The notes: generated from the letters alone by a model not told the origin. A stretch of 8,768 bases of DNA from Pseudomonadota bacterium (GCA_023436825.1 JAEZHS010000027.1:1-8768); one strand, 5' to 3'; shown: positions 1 to 6,292, counted from the stretch's first letter. Made by a program: numbers and translations.

Positions 1-167
1 GACTTGGCGCCCTCGGCCAGCACGTAGAGCCTGCTGCAATAGGGGCACTCCACCCGCCCCTCTTCGCCCAGGTTGAGATAGACTTTAGGATGGCCCAGGG
101 CACCGCCGCCTCCATCGCAGGCGACGCGGTCGGTATCGACAGTGATGACTTCAAACGGCTCGGTCAC
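1..167 (-). CDS. CHCC zinc-finger protein, NDUFS6-like (partial, 3' end outside window)
   Basis: The first 55 codons of a small zinc-binding protein are visible; the rest runs off the left edge. Cys17, a GHP motif with His26, and a CPYC motif with Cys41 and Cys44 give the CHCC ligand set of the zf-CHCC family, which includes the NDUFS6/NUMM accessory subunit of mitochondrial and alphaproteobacterial complex I. Family members are usually only about 60-80 residues, so most of the protein is probably here. The start is a GTG at 167 preceded by AAGGAG at a 7-nt spacing; no other start nearby has such a site. A link to complex I is an inference from the family; some bacterial members are unassigned. 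The 5' end overlaps the divergent hydrolase ORF by about 23 nt, so one of the two starts may be misplaced (most likely the hydrolase's). Confidence 0.85.
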   Translation of the reverse strand, partial: MTEPFEVITVDTDRVACDGGGGALGHPKVYLNLGEEGRVECPYCSRLYVLAEGAK

Positions 168-1221
168 AATCCCACTCCTTTCGCGGCTGGCGATGATAGC
201 GGCCATGGCGGCCCTGGTCATGCTTTCCGCCTGCGCCCCTACAGTTCGGCCCACAGTTTCGGGTAACGGATCGGCAGGAAACGGATCGGCCCATGCACCG
301 ACGCTCACATCCGACCGTTATGTCGCAGCCGATGGCACATCGCTACCGGTCGCCGTCTGGCCGGCTGCCGCCAACAAGTCCGAGGGGGGCAAGCCGAAGG
401 CGCTGATTCTGGGCCTGCACGGCTTCGGCGATTATCGCAAGGCGTGGGACGAGCCGGCCCAGATCTGGGCCAAGGATGGCATCACCACCTATTCCTACGA
501 CCAGCGCGGCTTCGGCGGCAGCCCGACGCGCGGCCGCTGGCCCGGCACCGAGGCCCTGGTCGACGATGCCAAGGCGATGGTCTCGCTGCTGCGCGGCCAG
601 TATCCCGGCGTGCCGATCTACCTCGCCGGCGAGAGCATGGGGGGCGCGGTGGCGCTGGTCGCGGAGGACCAAGGGGCGCAAATCGACGGACTGATCCTGC
701 TCGCCACGGCGCTGCGCTCGCGCGACACGTTCGGACCTGTAGTAACTGCCGGCCTGTGGTTCTTCGCGCATACCATCCCGTGGTTCCCCTCCGGCCCGAC
801 CTCGATCGACTACAAGCCGACCGACAATCCCAAGACCCTGGAGAAACTGCGCAACGACCCGCAAATCATGCGCCAGGCACGGCTCGACATGGGTTACGGG
901 CTGGTCGACCTGATGGATGCCGCGCGCGACTCGGCGGCTCGCGTGCGCGTGCCCTACCTGATGTTGCATGGCCTCGGTGATCGCATCATTCCGCAGCAGC
1001 CGGTGAAGGCGGCCATCGAGGTCATGCCGCGCCGGCCCGATTCCAAGCTCGCCTTCTACAAGGAAGGCTACCACCTGCTCCTGCGCGACAAGGAGGGCAA
1101 GACGGTCGCGGCCGATGTCGCAGTGTGGATTTCCGACCACGATGCAGCGCTGCCCTCGGGTGCCGAGGCAGAGCGCTCGCAGCCCGAACTGGCGGCGCTG
1201 TGGGGTTCAAAGCGCCGCTAG
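145..1221 (+). CDS. Alpha/beta hydrolase lipoprotein (monoacylglycerol lipase-like)
   Basis: The 358-residue product is a serine hydrolase of the Hydrolase_4/monoacylglycerol lipase type. Residues 1-30 form a lipoprotein signal peptide with a good lipobox, L27-S-A-C30. The mature N-terminus carries a GNGSA duplication (40-49) and then the hydrolase core: a G-L-H-G-F oxyanion strand near 91, the nucleophile elbow GESMGG with Ser164, Asp279 in GLGDRIIP and His310 in GYHLLL. All three triad residues are present. It probably hydrolyses an ester of a lipid or other acyl compound at the cell envelope; the substrate is unknown. The start is uncertain. ATG145 (preceded in frame by GTG142) keeps a positively charged n-region but has no clear ribosome site and lies inside the divergent zinc-finger gene. 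ATG193 avoids the overlap but leaves an uncharged signal peptide. It converges on a small lipoprotein gene 14 nt away. Confidence 0.9.
   Translation: MTSNGSVTIPLLSRLAMIAAMAALVMLSACAPTVRPTVSGNGSAGNGSAHAPTLTSDRYVAADGTSLPVAVWPAAANKSEGGKPKALILGLHGFGDYRKAWDEPAQIWAKDGITTYSYDQRGFGGSPTRGRWPGTEALVDDAKAMVSLLRGQYPGVPIYLAGESMGGAVALVAEDQGAQIDGLILLATALRSRDTFGPVVTAGLWFFAHTIPWFPSGPTSIDYKPTDNPKTLEKLRNDPQIMRQARLDMGYGLVDLMDAARDSAARVRVPYLMLHGLGDRIIPQQPVKAAIEVMPRRPDSKLAFYKEGYHLLLRDKEGKTVAADVAVWISDHDAALPSGAEAERSQPELAALWGSKRR
262..291 (+). repeat. 15-bp tandem duplication inside the hydrolase gene
   Basis: Two 15-bp units at 262-276 and 277-291 match at 13 of 15 positions and share the 11-mer AACGGATCGGC. They encode two copies of G-N-G-S-A in the linker between the lipid anchor and the hydrolase domain. 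The unit length is a multiple of three, so copy-number change would lengthen or shorten the linker without breaking the frame. Confidence 0.7.
1192..1218. terminator. GC-rich hairpin at the end of the hydrolase gene, possible bidirectional terminator
   Basis: GCGGCGCT (1192-1199) and AGCGCCGC (1211-1218) are perfect 8-bp inverted repeats around an 11-nt loop. The stem covers the last codons and ends one base before the TAG stop. It sits between two convergent genes, where a shared terminator would be useful. There is no T-tract on either side, so intrinsic termination is not certain; the pairing could also be chance in GC-rich coding DNA. Confidence 0.35.
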
Positions 1222-1235
1222 AGGGGAGTTGTGCT

Positions 1236-1547
1236 TCAGGCGCCGGCGCAACGGACCACGACCGTACCCGCTCCGCGCACGACGCTGGCGTCGCCGCGTG
1301 TCGGCATGTTGTCCATGTTAAGCGTCGTGTAATTGCCTTTGCACATGGCAAGGGCCCGGCTCTGGCAACCACCCGGCATGCCGCAGGTGATCTGGATCGC
1401 CGGCTTGCCGTCGGTCCAGGTGATCATCGTGGCGTTGGTGTCGGAGCTGCGATCGGGGCCCGGCACCTTGCTGGGATCCGTACAGGCGGCCGCAAGAGCC
1501 GCCACGCCGAGGACGACAATCCACCGAACCGTCGCACACAAGACCAT
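1236..1547 (-). CDS. Small cysteine-rich putative lipoprotein, unknown function
   Basis: This 103-residue protein has an N-terminal hydrophobic signal (residues 9-21) ending in L-A-A-A-C22. This resembles a lipobox, but Ala rather than Leu sits at -3, so lipidation is likely rather than certain. The mature part has four cysteines (55, 61, 69, 100), three of them in the cluster TCGMPGGCQSRALAMC, which suggests two disulfides in the periplasm. I do not recognise the family. I chose ATG1547 because GGGGAGAAGG lies directly upstream; a longer reading from 1583 would put extra polar residues before the signal. It converges with the hydrolase (14 nt apart) and is divergent from the small secreted protein at 1646. 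Confidence 0.75.
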   Translation of the reverse strand: MVLCATVRWIVVLGVAALAAACTDPSKVPGPDRSSDTNATMITWTDGKPAIQITCGMPGGCQSRALAMCKGNYTTLNMDNMPTRGDASVVRGAGTVVVRCAGA

Positions 1548-1564
1548 GCCTTCTCCCCTGGTTG

Positions 1565-1579
1565 CCGGTGGCGAACCGG
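1565..1579. other. Inverted repeat in a divergent intergenic region
   Basis: CCGGT-GGCGA-ACCGG is a perfect 5-bp inverted repeat with a 5-nt loop. It lies 18 nt upstream of the lipoprotein start, on the side facing the divergent gene. A second one, GTCGT-TGCCT-ACGAC, lies at 1616-1630, just before the other gene's ribosome site. Either could be an operator or an mRNA leader hairpin; both are short enough to arise by chance. Confidence 0.25.
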
Positions 1580-1645
1580 ACACGTGACAGTACCTCGCAC
1601 CAGGGCGCTCGTATAGTCGTTGCCTACGACCCTTTGGAGAACTCG

Positions 1646-1921
1646 ATGCGATTGGCCTGCGCCGTTTCTTTGATCCTGCTGATCGCGGCTTCCACCGCCA
1701 GGGCGCAGCCGACCAACGAACAACTTGCAGCGCGCTGCGCCGAGCTCGGCGCCATCTTCGACAAGTACGGCACGCGCCGCAGCGAGGGATCGGGAGGCCC
1801 CGACATGATCCGGCTGGGTGCCGGCATCGATTGCCAGAAGGGTCGCTACACCCAGGGCATCAAGGCGCTCGAGGACCTGCTCAATCGCAATCGCATCCCC
1901 TATCCGCCGGCACAGTATTGA
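1646..1921 (+). CDS. Small secreted protein with a cysteine pair, unknown function
   Basis: The 91-residue product starts with a clear Sec signal peptide (basic Arg2, hydrophobic 5-15, cleavage probably after A-R-A20). The mature 71 residues are mostly predicted helix, with Cys31 and Cys63 placed to form one disulfide and a proline-rich tail (IPYPPAQY). Similar small periplasmic proteins occur as hypotheticals in alphaproteobacteria, but I cannot name a family. ATG1646 is preceded by TTGGAG at a normal distance; the frame is open further upstream but that part has no ribosome site and would bury the signal peptide. The TGA stop abuts the stop codon of the convergent gene with no bases between. 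Confidence 0.75.
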   Translation: MRLACAVSLILLIAASTARAQPTNEQLAARCAELGAIFDKYGTRRSEGSGGPDMIRLGAGIDCQKGRYTQGIKALEDLLNRNRIPYPPAQY

Positions 1922-2368
1922 TCATTTGAACTCGACGATCATGGCGTCGGCGCCGAGCGACACGGCGAGGCCCTGGCGCTTGGCTTTGAGGCTCATCTTC
2001 ACGCCGTGGGGATTTTCGAGCCAGAGCTCGCCGCCGCCCTTGTCACCCAATGCCGCGCCATAGCGCGCCGCTCCATAAGCGCCGGGAAACTGGCTGAGCT
2101 CGTGGAGATTGTAGACGTCGCCGGTTGCTTCCATCTTGGAGATGCCGAAACCACCGACGCCCAGGCCGCCGACGGAAAAGCGATAGCTCTTCCCGCGAAA
2201 ATGCAGTGTGCCCTCACCCGCTCCGCCGCTGCCGATGAAGGCGACCTGGAGCTGCTCGATGCTCACCGTACCGCTCTTCACAGGGTGCTGGGCGAACGCC
2301 GGCAACGCACCGACGGTGAGGAATGCACCGGCGCCGCTCATCAGCCGGCGCCTAGAACAATCGTTCAT
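1922..2368 (-). CDS. Tat-type secreted glycine-rich protein, unknown family
   Basis: This 148-residue protein begins with a twin-arginine-like signal (SRRRLMSG at 5-12, hydrophobic stretch, PAFA26 cleavage site). The mature domain is rich in glycine, with alternating hydrophobic residues and blocks such as GGLGVGGFGIS, ATGDVYNL and GELWLENPHGV. That pattern suggests a compact beta-sheet domain. It superficially resembles DUF1134/EipA, but the conserved order of motifs differs, so I do not assign it there. It starts 3 nt after the stop of the Rid gene (TGA-CCA-ATG), so the two are probably co-transcribed and translationally coupled. The coupling suggests a link with the Rid protein, although one is cytoplasmic and the other exported. 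Confidence 0.8.
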   Translation of the reverse strand: MNDCSRRRLMSGAGAFLTVGALPAFAQHPVKSGTVSIEQLQVAFIGSGGAGEGTLHFRGKSYRFSVGGLGVGGFGISKMEATGDVYNLHELSQFPGAYGAARYGAALGDKGGGELWLENPHGVKMSLKAKRQGLAVSLGADAMIVEFK

Positions 2369-2371
2369 TGG

Positions 2372-2752
2372 TCAGCTCTCGACCACACCCATGCTCTCGA
2401 TCTCGACCACCAGGCCGGGCACGGCGAGCGCGCTCACCGCCACCAGGGTCGAGGTCACGACCGATCCCTTGAGCGCCTTGCCCAGCGCCTTCGACACCGC
2501 GCCCATGTCGCGGATATCGGTGACGAAGATGGTCATCTGGGTCAGGTCGGAGAGCTTGCAGCCCGCCTTCTTCAGCGCCGCTTCGATCTTCCGCATGGTG
2601 ATCGTGGTCTGCTCGGCAGCGTCCTTGCCCTGCACCCGGCCCTTCGAATCGAGCGAGGTCGTGCCCGACACGAAGACCAGCGGGCCGCTGCGGATCGCGC
2701 GGACGTAGAAGGGAACGACTTCCGTTCCGTCGGGAAAGAGTTTCTTCGCCAT
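2372..2752 (-). CDS. RidA/YjgF/YER057c/UK114 family protein, Arg-less type (first copy)
   Basis: The 126-residue product has the length and motifs of the Rid fold: FVSGTTSLDSKG (27-38), T-M-R-K-I-E-A-A-L helix (52-60), the FVTDIRDM signature (76-83) and the C-terminal VEIES strand. RidA itself is a trimeric cytosolic enamine/imine deaminase whose Arg (position 105 in E. coli, in V-x-V-A-R-L) binds the substrate carboxylate. Here the aligned segment reads V-A-V-S-A108-L, so that Arg is replaced by Ala. This places it with the Arg-lacking Rid subfamilies (Rid4-Rid7), for which deaminase activity has not been shown. ATG2752 has GGGGAG at a 6-7-nt spacing. It is first in a minus-strand pair with the Tat-exported protein and divergent from the SDR gene. 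Confidence 0.85.
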   Translation of the reverse strand: MAKKLFPDGTEVVPFYVRAIRSGPLVFVSGTTSLDSKGRVQGKDAAEQTTITMRKIEAALKKAGCKLSDLTQMTIFVTDIRDMGAVSKALGKALKGSVVTSTLVAVSALAVPGLVVEIESMGVVES

Positions 2753-2775
2753 GGATTGCTCCCCTACTGTGGGCG

Positions 2776-2804
2776 CGCAATCTAGTCGGCCATTCGGCAT
2801 TGCG
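2776..2804. promoter_or_regulatory. CGCAAT-N17-ATTGCG dyad between divergent rid and SDR genes
   Basis: CGCAAT (2776-2781) and ATTGCG (2799-2804) form a perfect 6-bp inverted repeat inside the 64-bp divergent intergenic region, ending just before the SDR gene's AAAGGAG. A protein bound here could control both genes at once. No regulator gene adjoins, and I could not place convincing -35/-10 boxes. Confidence 0.3.
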
Positions 2805-2816
2805 TAAAGGAGACCC

Positions 2817-3563
2817 ATGTCGCTCGACCGCTACCGCACCGCCATCGTCACCGGCGCAAGCCGCGGCATAGGCGCGGCGATCGTCCGGCAGCTGCGCATC
2901 GGCGGGTTGGATGTCTGGGCCGTCGCCCGCTCGGCCGACGCCCTCAGCGAGCTGGCGCGCGAGACCGGCTGCCGGCCGCTGGCGCTCGACATCAGCCATC
3001 GCGATGCCGTGCTGAGCGCCTTGAGCGGCCTCGATGCCGACATCCTGGTCAACAATGCGTCGGCCCTGGTGCGCGGCGGCGTCTCGTGGGAGACCGCGCC
3101 CGACGCCATCGATCAGCTCACGGCCGTCAACATCAAGGGCACGTTGAACTGCCTCGCCGCGACGGTGCCCGGCATGAAGGCGCGCGGACGCGGCCATATC
3201 GTCAACCTGGGTTCGATCGCGGCGGTCTCGCCGATCGCCGGCATGCCGGTCTATGCCATGACCAAGGCCGCGATCCGCAGCCTCGGTCAGACGCTCCGGC
3301 TCGACCTGCACGGCACGGGCGTGCGCGTGAGCGAGATCTCGCCGGGCCGCGTCGAAACCGGCGCGCATCTCGCGCTGGCGGAAGACCCGACGGAGGGTCG
3401 CCGCCGCTTCTACGACGCCTTCGACTGCCTGCAGCCCGACGACATCGCCGAGGCCGTCATGTTCGTCCTGGGCGCGCCGCAGCGCATGGACGTGAGCTAC
3501 ATGGAGATCGTGCCCACCGACCAGTCCTACGGCGGCTCACAGTTCCATCCGCGAGCGCCCTGA
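2817..3563 (+). CDS. Short-chain dehydrogenase/reductase, YdfG-like
   Basis: This 248-residue protein is a classical SDR. It has the nucleotide-binding TGASRGIG (12-19), Asp58 in LALDIS, a variant NNAS (79-82; usually NNAG), Asn105, and the catalytic Ser133, Tyr146 and Lys150 in Y-A-M-T-K. The C-terminus (EIVPTDQSYGG) resembles that of YdfG, the NADP-dependent 3-hydroxy acid dehydrogenase that acts on L-allo-threonine and serine and also reduces malonic semialdehyde. That makes a small hydroxy acid or semialdehyde substrate plausible but unproven. ATG2817 is preceded by AAAGGAG at a good spacing. It is divergent from the first rid gene. YdfG-type enzymes and Rid proteins both handle serine- or pyrimidine-derived intermediates, so a shared pathway is possible. 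It converges with the Bug gene 10 nt away. Confidence 0.9.
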   Translation: MSLDRYRTAIVTGASRGIGAAIVRQLRIGGLDVWAVARSADALSELARETGCRPLALDISHRDAVLSALSGLDADILVNNASALVRGGVSWETAPDAIDQLTAVNIKGTLNCLAATVPGMKARGRGHIVNLGSIAAVSPIAGMPVYAMTKAAIRSLGQTLRLDLHGTGVRVSEISPGRVETGAHLALAEDPTEGRRRFYDAFDCLQPDDIAEAVMFVLGAPQRMDVSYMEIVPTDQSYGGSQFHPRAP

Positions 3564-3572
3564 ACCCTTCAG
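3560..3572. terminator. Short hairpin between convergent SDR and Bug genes
   Basis: CTGAA-CCC-TTCAG is a perfect 5-bp stem with a 3-nt loop that includes the SDR stop codon and fills the 10-nt gap to the Bug gene's stop. It could act on transcripts from both sides. No T-tract follows and the stem is short, so this is weak. Confidence 0.25.
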
Positions 3573-3573
3573 C

Positions 3574-4578
3574 CTAGGAGTCGGCCGTGAAGCCGATCTC
3601 CTTCACGATCGGCCCCCAGCGGTCGTAGCTCTGCTTCAGGAGGGCGGCGAGCTGGTCGGGCGTCGACGAGGTTGCCTCAAGGCCCATGACGGCCAGGCCG
3701 TCTATCACGTCCTTCTGGGCCAGCGCGGTGCGCAACGCGGTGTTTGCATGCTGCACCACCGGCGCCGGTGTGCCGCCCGGCGCAAAGAAGCCGAACCACT
3801 CGGAGAACACGAGATCCTTGTAACCCTGCTCGGCGAAGGTCGGGACGTTGGGCGCAAAGCGGCTGCGCTGGGCGCCCGACACGCCGAGAAAGCGCGCCTT
3901 GCCGGCATTGACCTGCTGGATGAACTCGCCGACCGGAGCGGAGACGGCCTGGAGCTGGCCCGCCACCATGTCCTGCACGGCGGGCGCCGAGCCGCGATAA
4001 GCGACATGCTTCAACTCGACGCCGCCTGCCTTGCCGAGCAGCACGCCGATGAAGTGCGGCACGGCGCCGGCGCCTGGCGAGCCGTAGTTGGCCTTCTCAG
4101 GATTGGCCTTGCACCAGGCGAGGAAGCCCGGGATGTCCTTCACGCTGTCGGGCACGGCGGGTCCAACACAGAGGCCGAAATCGAAGGTGCAGGCGAGCGA
4201 GACGGCGGTAACGTCGGTGAAGGCGTTGTAGGCCAGGCTCTTGTAGATATGCGGATAGATCATCAGCATCGAGGCGGGCGTCTGCAGGATGACGCTGCCG
4301 TCGGTCGGCGCGCCCTTCATGGACTGCACGGCGATCTGGCCGCCGGCGCCCGGCTTGTTCTCGACCAGCGCGCTCTTGGTGTAGGCGCTGCCGCGCAGGT
4401 TCTCGGCGACTCGCCGGCAGAGCGTGTCGGACGTGCCGCCCGGAGGGAAGCCGGTTACGATCTTGACGCTGTCGAGCGGTTGGACGGTCTGCGCCTCGCT
4501 GCGTCGCGGCAGGCCGAGCACGGCGAACAGGGCACCGGCGCCAGAGGCGCCGGCGAACCGGCGACGGTTGATGGTCAT
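3574..4578 (-). CDS. Bug-type tripartite tricarboxylate transporter substrate-binding protein
   Basis: The 334-residue product belongs to the Bug (TctC) family of periplasmic solute receptors, which bind carboxylates and related small organic molecules. It has a twin-arginine signal (NRRRFAG at 4-10, cleavage near SEA29). Family motifs follow: FPPGGTSD (44-51), VENKPGAGG (72-80), YGSPGAG (165-171), HVAYRGSAPA (191-200) and VPTFAEQGY (245-253). The length is normal. The membrane partners TctA and TctB are not in the window; orphan Bug genes are common in relatives and can work with distant transporters or as sensors. It lies 66 nt downstream of the OYE gene on the same strand and may belong to the rid-OYE transcript. 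The start at 4578 has a GGGGG run 7 nt upstream. The ligand cannot be told from sequence. Confidence 0.9.
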   Translation of the reverse strand: MTINRRRFAGASGAGALFAVLGLPRRSEAQTVQPLDSVKIVTGFPPGGTSDTLCRRVAENLRGSAYTKSALVENKPGAGGQIAVQSMKGAPTDGSVILQTPASMLMIYPHIYKSLAYNAFTDVTAVSLACTFDFGLCVGPAVPDSVKDIPGFLAWCKANPEKANYGSPGAGAVPHFIGVLLGKAGGVELKHVAYRGSAPAVQDMVAGQLQAVSAPVGEFIQQVNAGKARFLGVSGAQRSRFAPNVPTFAEQGYKDLVFSEWFGFFAPGGTPAPVVQHANTALRTALAQKDVIDGLAVMGLEATSSTPDQLAALLKQSYDRWGPIVKEIGFTADS

Positions 4579-4644
4579 GACGTTGCCCCCGATGGATCGT
4601 ATTGCCGTGGACTGTCGCTCAATTGCCCGGTGCCGACAAGAAGA

Positions 4645-5784
4645 TCAGGGCTGCTGCGAGGCGGTGGGGCCCAAAACGGCGGCTCTTATGCAATCCGCAT
4701 TGGCAAGATCCGCCATGGGAGAGAGGATCGCGCGGTCGAACGCATCGAGAGGCAAGCCACTCTCCAGGCGCCGAGGCCAGTCGTGATGGGTGAGCGCGCC
4801 CCGGCCAAGGGACACGAAGTCGCTCTGGCCGGAAGCGACCATCTGCGCCGCGCGATCACACTCATGCAGCGAACCATTGGCCAGCACGGGCACATGCACG
4901 TGCCGCTTTGCAAGGGCCGTAAGACTTGGCCCTTTGTCAAAGGCGGGCTGCCATGCCTCGAACTCCGTGGTGTGGAGATAGTCTATGGGAAGCTGGCCGA
5001 GCAGCCCAAAGATCGCCGCCGCCTCGGCTTGCCCACCGCGCCATTTGTGCGCGAAGTCGTTGACCTTGCCCTGTGATATCCGGACACCGAGAGGCAGGTT
5101 GCTGCCCACCGCGGTCCGGACTGCATCGACTACTTCGACAACCAGGCGAAGTCGTCCTTCCACGCTTCCACCGTAGCGATCTTCGCGGACGTTCACGCCT
5201 TCCGTCAGGAACTGGTCGAGCAAGTATCCGTTCGCGCCATATATCTCGACGCCGTCGAACCCTGAGTCGAGAGCGAGAACCGCAGCGCCGGCAAAGCCCT
5301 CGGTGGCTTCCGCGATCTCCGCATCGCGAGAGGCACAGGATAGAGGCCATCGCCCCCGATAAAAGGTCAGCTGCCGCCCCTTGGGCTGCACGGCCGACGG
5401 CGCTCGCGTCGTCGATCGAACGCGATTGCCCTGGGATAGGACGCCAGCATGCATGAGCTGAGCGAATATGCAGCCGCCGCGCGAACGAACCGTGTCGACG
5501 ACCCTGCGCCACGGCGCAGCCTGCCGTCGATCCGTCAAGCCGGGTTGAAAGTGATATCCCTGGGAATGGACCCTGTCGGTGTAGGCGCCTTCCGTCACGA
5601 TCAAGCCGAAACCGCCGTCAGCGAAGCTGCCGTAAAATCGCATCATCCGCTCGGTCGGATTGCCGTCGGCGTCGGCGCTGATGCGCGTCATCGGGGCGAC
5701 GGCGAGTCGATTCTTCAACGTCAGGCGGCCAATCGCCAGCGGCTCGAACAGCCGGCCTGTTGCGGTCACGACATTGGTCTTCAT
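4645..5784 (-). CDS. NADH:flavin oxidoreductase, Old Yellow Enzyme family, with His-to-Tyr active-site change
   Basis: This is a single-domain FMN TIM-barrel enzyme of 379 residues, likely an ene-reductase that reduces activated C=C bonds with NAD(P)H in the cytosol. Visible motifs are APMTR with Thr33 (flavin), Gln109 in FAQLMHAG, the substrate loop at 178-192, RYGGS (203-207), Arg235 in GVRISQGK (flavin), HTTEFEAWQPAF, and the phosphate-binding LGRGALTHHDWP. In the family, the loop reads E-I-H-x-A-N/H-G-Y, where His and Asn hold the substrate carbonyl. Here it reads E-I-Y182-G-A-N185-G-Y187, so the His is Tyr (codon TAT, one base from CAT) while the Asn and the proton-donor Tyr are kept. 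The start follows the second rid gene's stop by one base, and AAGGG lies 8-10 nt upstream, so coupling is likely. Base composition looks lower in GC than in neighbouring genes. Confidence 0.9.
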   Translation of the reverse strand: MKTNVVTATGRLFEPLAIGRLTLKNRLAVAPMTRISADADGNPTERMMRFYGSFADGGFGLIVTEGAYTDRVHSQGYHFQPGLTDRRQAAPWRRVVDTVRSRGGCIFAQLMHAGVLSQGNRVRSTTRAPSAVQPKGRQLTFYRGRWPLSCASRDAEIAEATEGFAGAAVLALDSGFDGVEIYGANGYLLDQFLTEGVNVREDRYGGSVEGRLRLVVEVVDAVRTAVGSNLPLGVRISQGKVNDFAHKWRGGQAEAAAIFGLLGQLPIDYLHTTEFEAWQPAFDKGPSLTALAKRHVHVPVLANGSLHECDRAAQMVASGQSDFVSLGRGALTHHDWPRRLESGLPLDAFDRAILSPMADLANADCIRAAVLGPTASQQP

Positions 5785-5785
5785 G

Positions 5786-6187
5786 TCAGTTGCCCTTGCC
5801 GGTGCGGGCCGCTGCGATCGCCTCGATCTCGATCATCGCCGCCGGGTCATATAGCGCCTTGACCTCGGCAATCGTGTCGGCCGGATAGGGCTCGGAGAAG
5901 AACTTCCGGCGCAACTCGACGACCTCCTTGAAGTTGCCCATATCGGTGACGAAGATCGTTACCTTGATGACGTCGGCGAGGCTCGAGCCGCCGGCTTGGA
6001 GCGCCCGGCGCAGGTTGGCGAACGCCTGCTCGCCCTGCGCGCGAAAGCCGCCGTCGACGATCTTGCCGTCGTCGCCCGCGCCGGCCTGCCCCGAGATGAA
6101 CAGCAAATCGCCAAACCTGATCCCCTGGGAAAGCAGGAAAGGCGCGTAGTTGTCGGGTTCCGTGATTATGCGTTCCATCTTATTCAT
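5786..6187 (-). CDS. RidA/YjgF/YER057c/UK114 family protein, Arg-less type (second copy)
   Basis: The 133-residue product has the Rid core: LLFISGQAGAGDDGKIV (28-44), an A-N-L-R-R-A-L helix (57-63), VTIFVTDMGNF (76-86), E-P-Y-P-A near 99 and IEIEAIA (119-125). At the position of the catalytic Arg of E. coli RidA the segment reads A-E-V-K-A111-L, so Arg is Ala, as in the first copy, although the two proteins otherwise differ widely. Start choice is open: ATG6187 lies only 2 nt after GGGAG, while ATG6178 (MERIITEP) has an 11-nt spacing; 6178 may be the real start. It is first in a minus-strand run with the OYE (1-nt gap) and probably the Bug gene, and divergent from a LysR regulator 141 nt away that is likely to control it. 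Confidence 0.88.
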   Translation of the reverse strand: MNKMERIITEPDNYAPFLLSQGIRFGDLLFISGQAGAGDDGKIVDGGFRAQGEQAFANLRRALQAGGSSLADVIKVTIFVTDMGNFKEVVELRRKFFSEPYPADTIAEVKALYDPAAMIEIEAIAAARTGKGN

Positions 6188-6202
6188 CACTCCCTTGTTT
6201 GC

Positions 6203-6218
6203 GGCCTGTTCGGAGGCC
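6203..6218. promoter_or_regulatory. Inverted repeat upstream of the second rid gene
   Basis: GGCCT-GTTCGG-AGGCC is a perfect 5-bp inverted repeat with a 6-nt loop, 16 nt upstream of ATG6187 in the LysR/rid intergenic region. It could lie in the rid leader RNA or serve as a second protein site. It is short and GC-rich, so chance is possible. Confidence 0.25.
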
Positions 6219-6292
6219 AGATATCGCCGTCGAGACTGGAGAAATGGGTTCACCGGGGCGGCTGGACAAACTCCAAACAATCAAGCATCAGA

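Noticed and set aside
343..1140. 265-codon minus-strand frame inside the hydrolase
   Set aside because: It is entirely antisense to a gene with an intact catalytic triad and has no motif or ribosome site.
1612..1617. TATAGT as a -10 box for the small secreted protein
   Set aside because: The nearest -35-like TGACAG is 21 bp away, too far for a normal spacer.
1922..2368. Assignment of the Tat protein to DUF1134/EipA
   Set aside because: Both are glycine-rich and exported, but the order and content of conserved motifs do not match.
2006..2785. 259-codon plus-strand open frame opposite the Tat protein and first rid gene
   Set aside because: It is antisense to two genes supported by motifs, and the translation is rich in His, Arg and Ala with no recognisable fold.
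2352..3368. 338-codon open frame on the minus strand opposite the SDR
   Set aside because: It overlaps both the SDR (antisense) and rid (wrong frame), with low-complexity Arg/Ala/Asp-rich translation and no motif.
3748..5076. 442-codon open frame on the plus strand across the Bug and OYE genes
   Set aside because: It is antisense to two clear genes, spans their intergenic gap, and its His/Arg/Gly/Ala-rich translation shows no domain. Long antisense frames are expected in GC-rich DNA.
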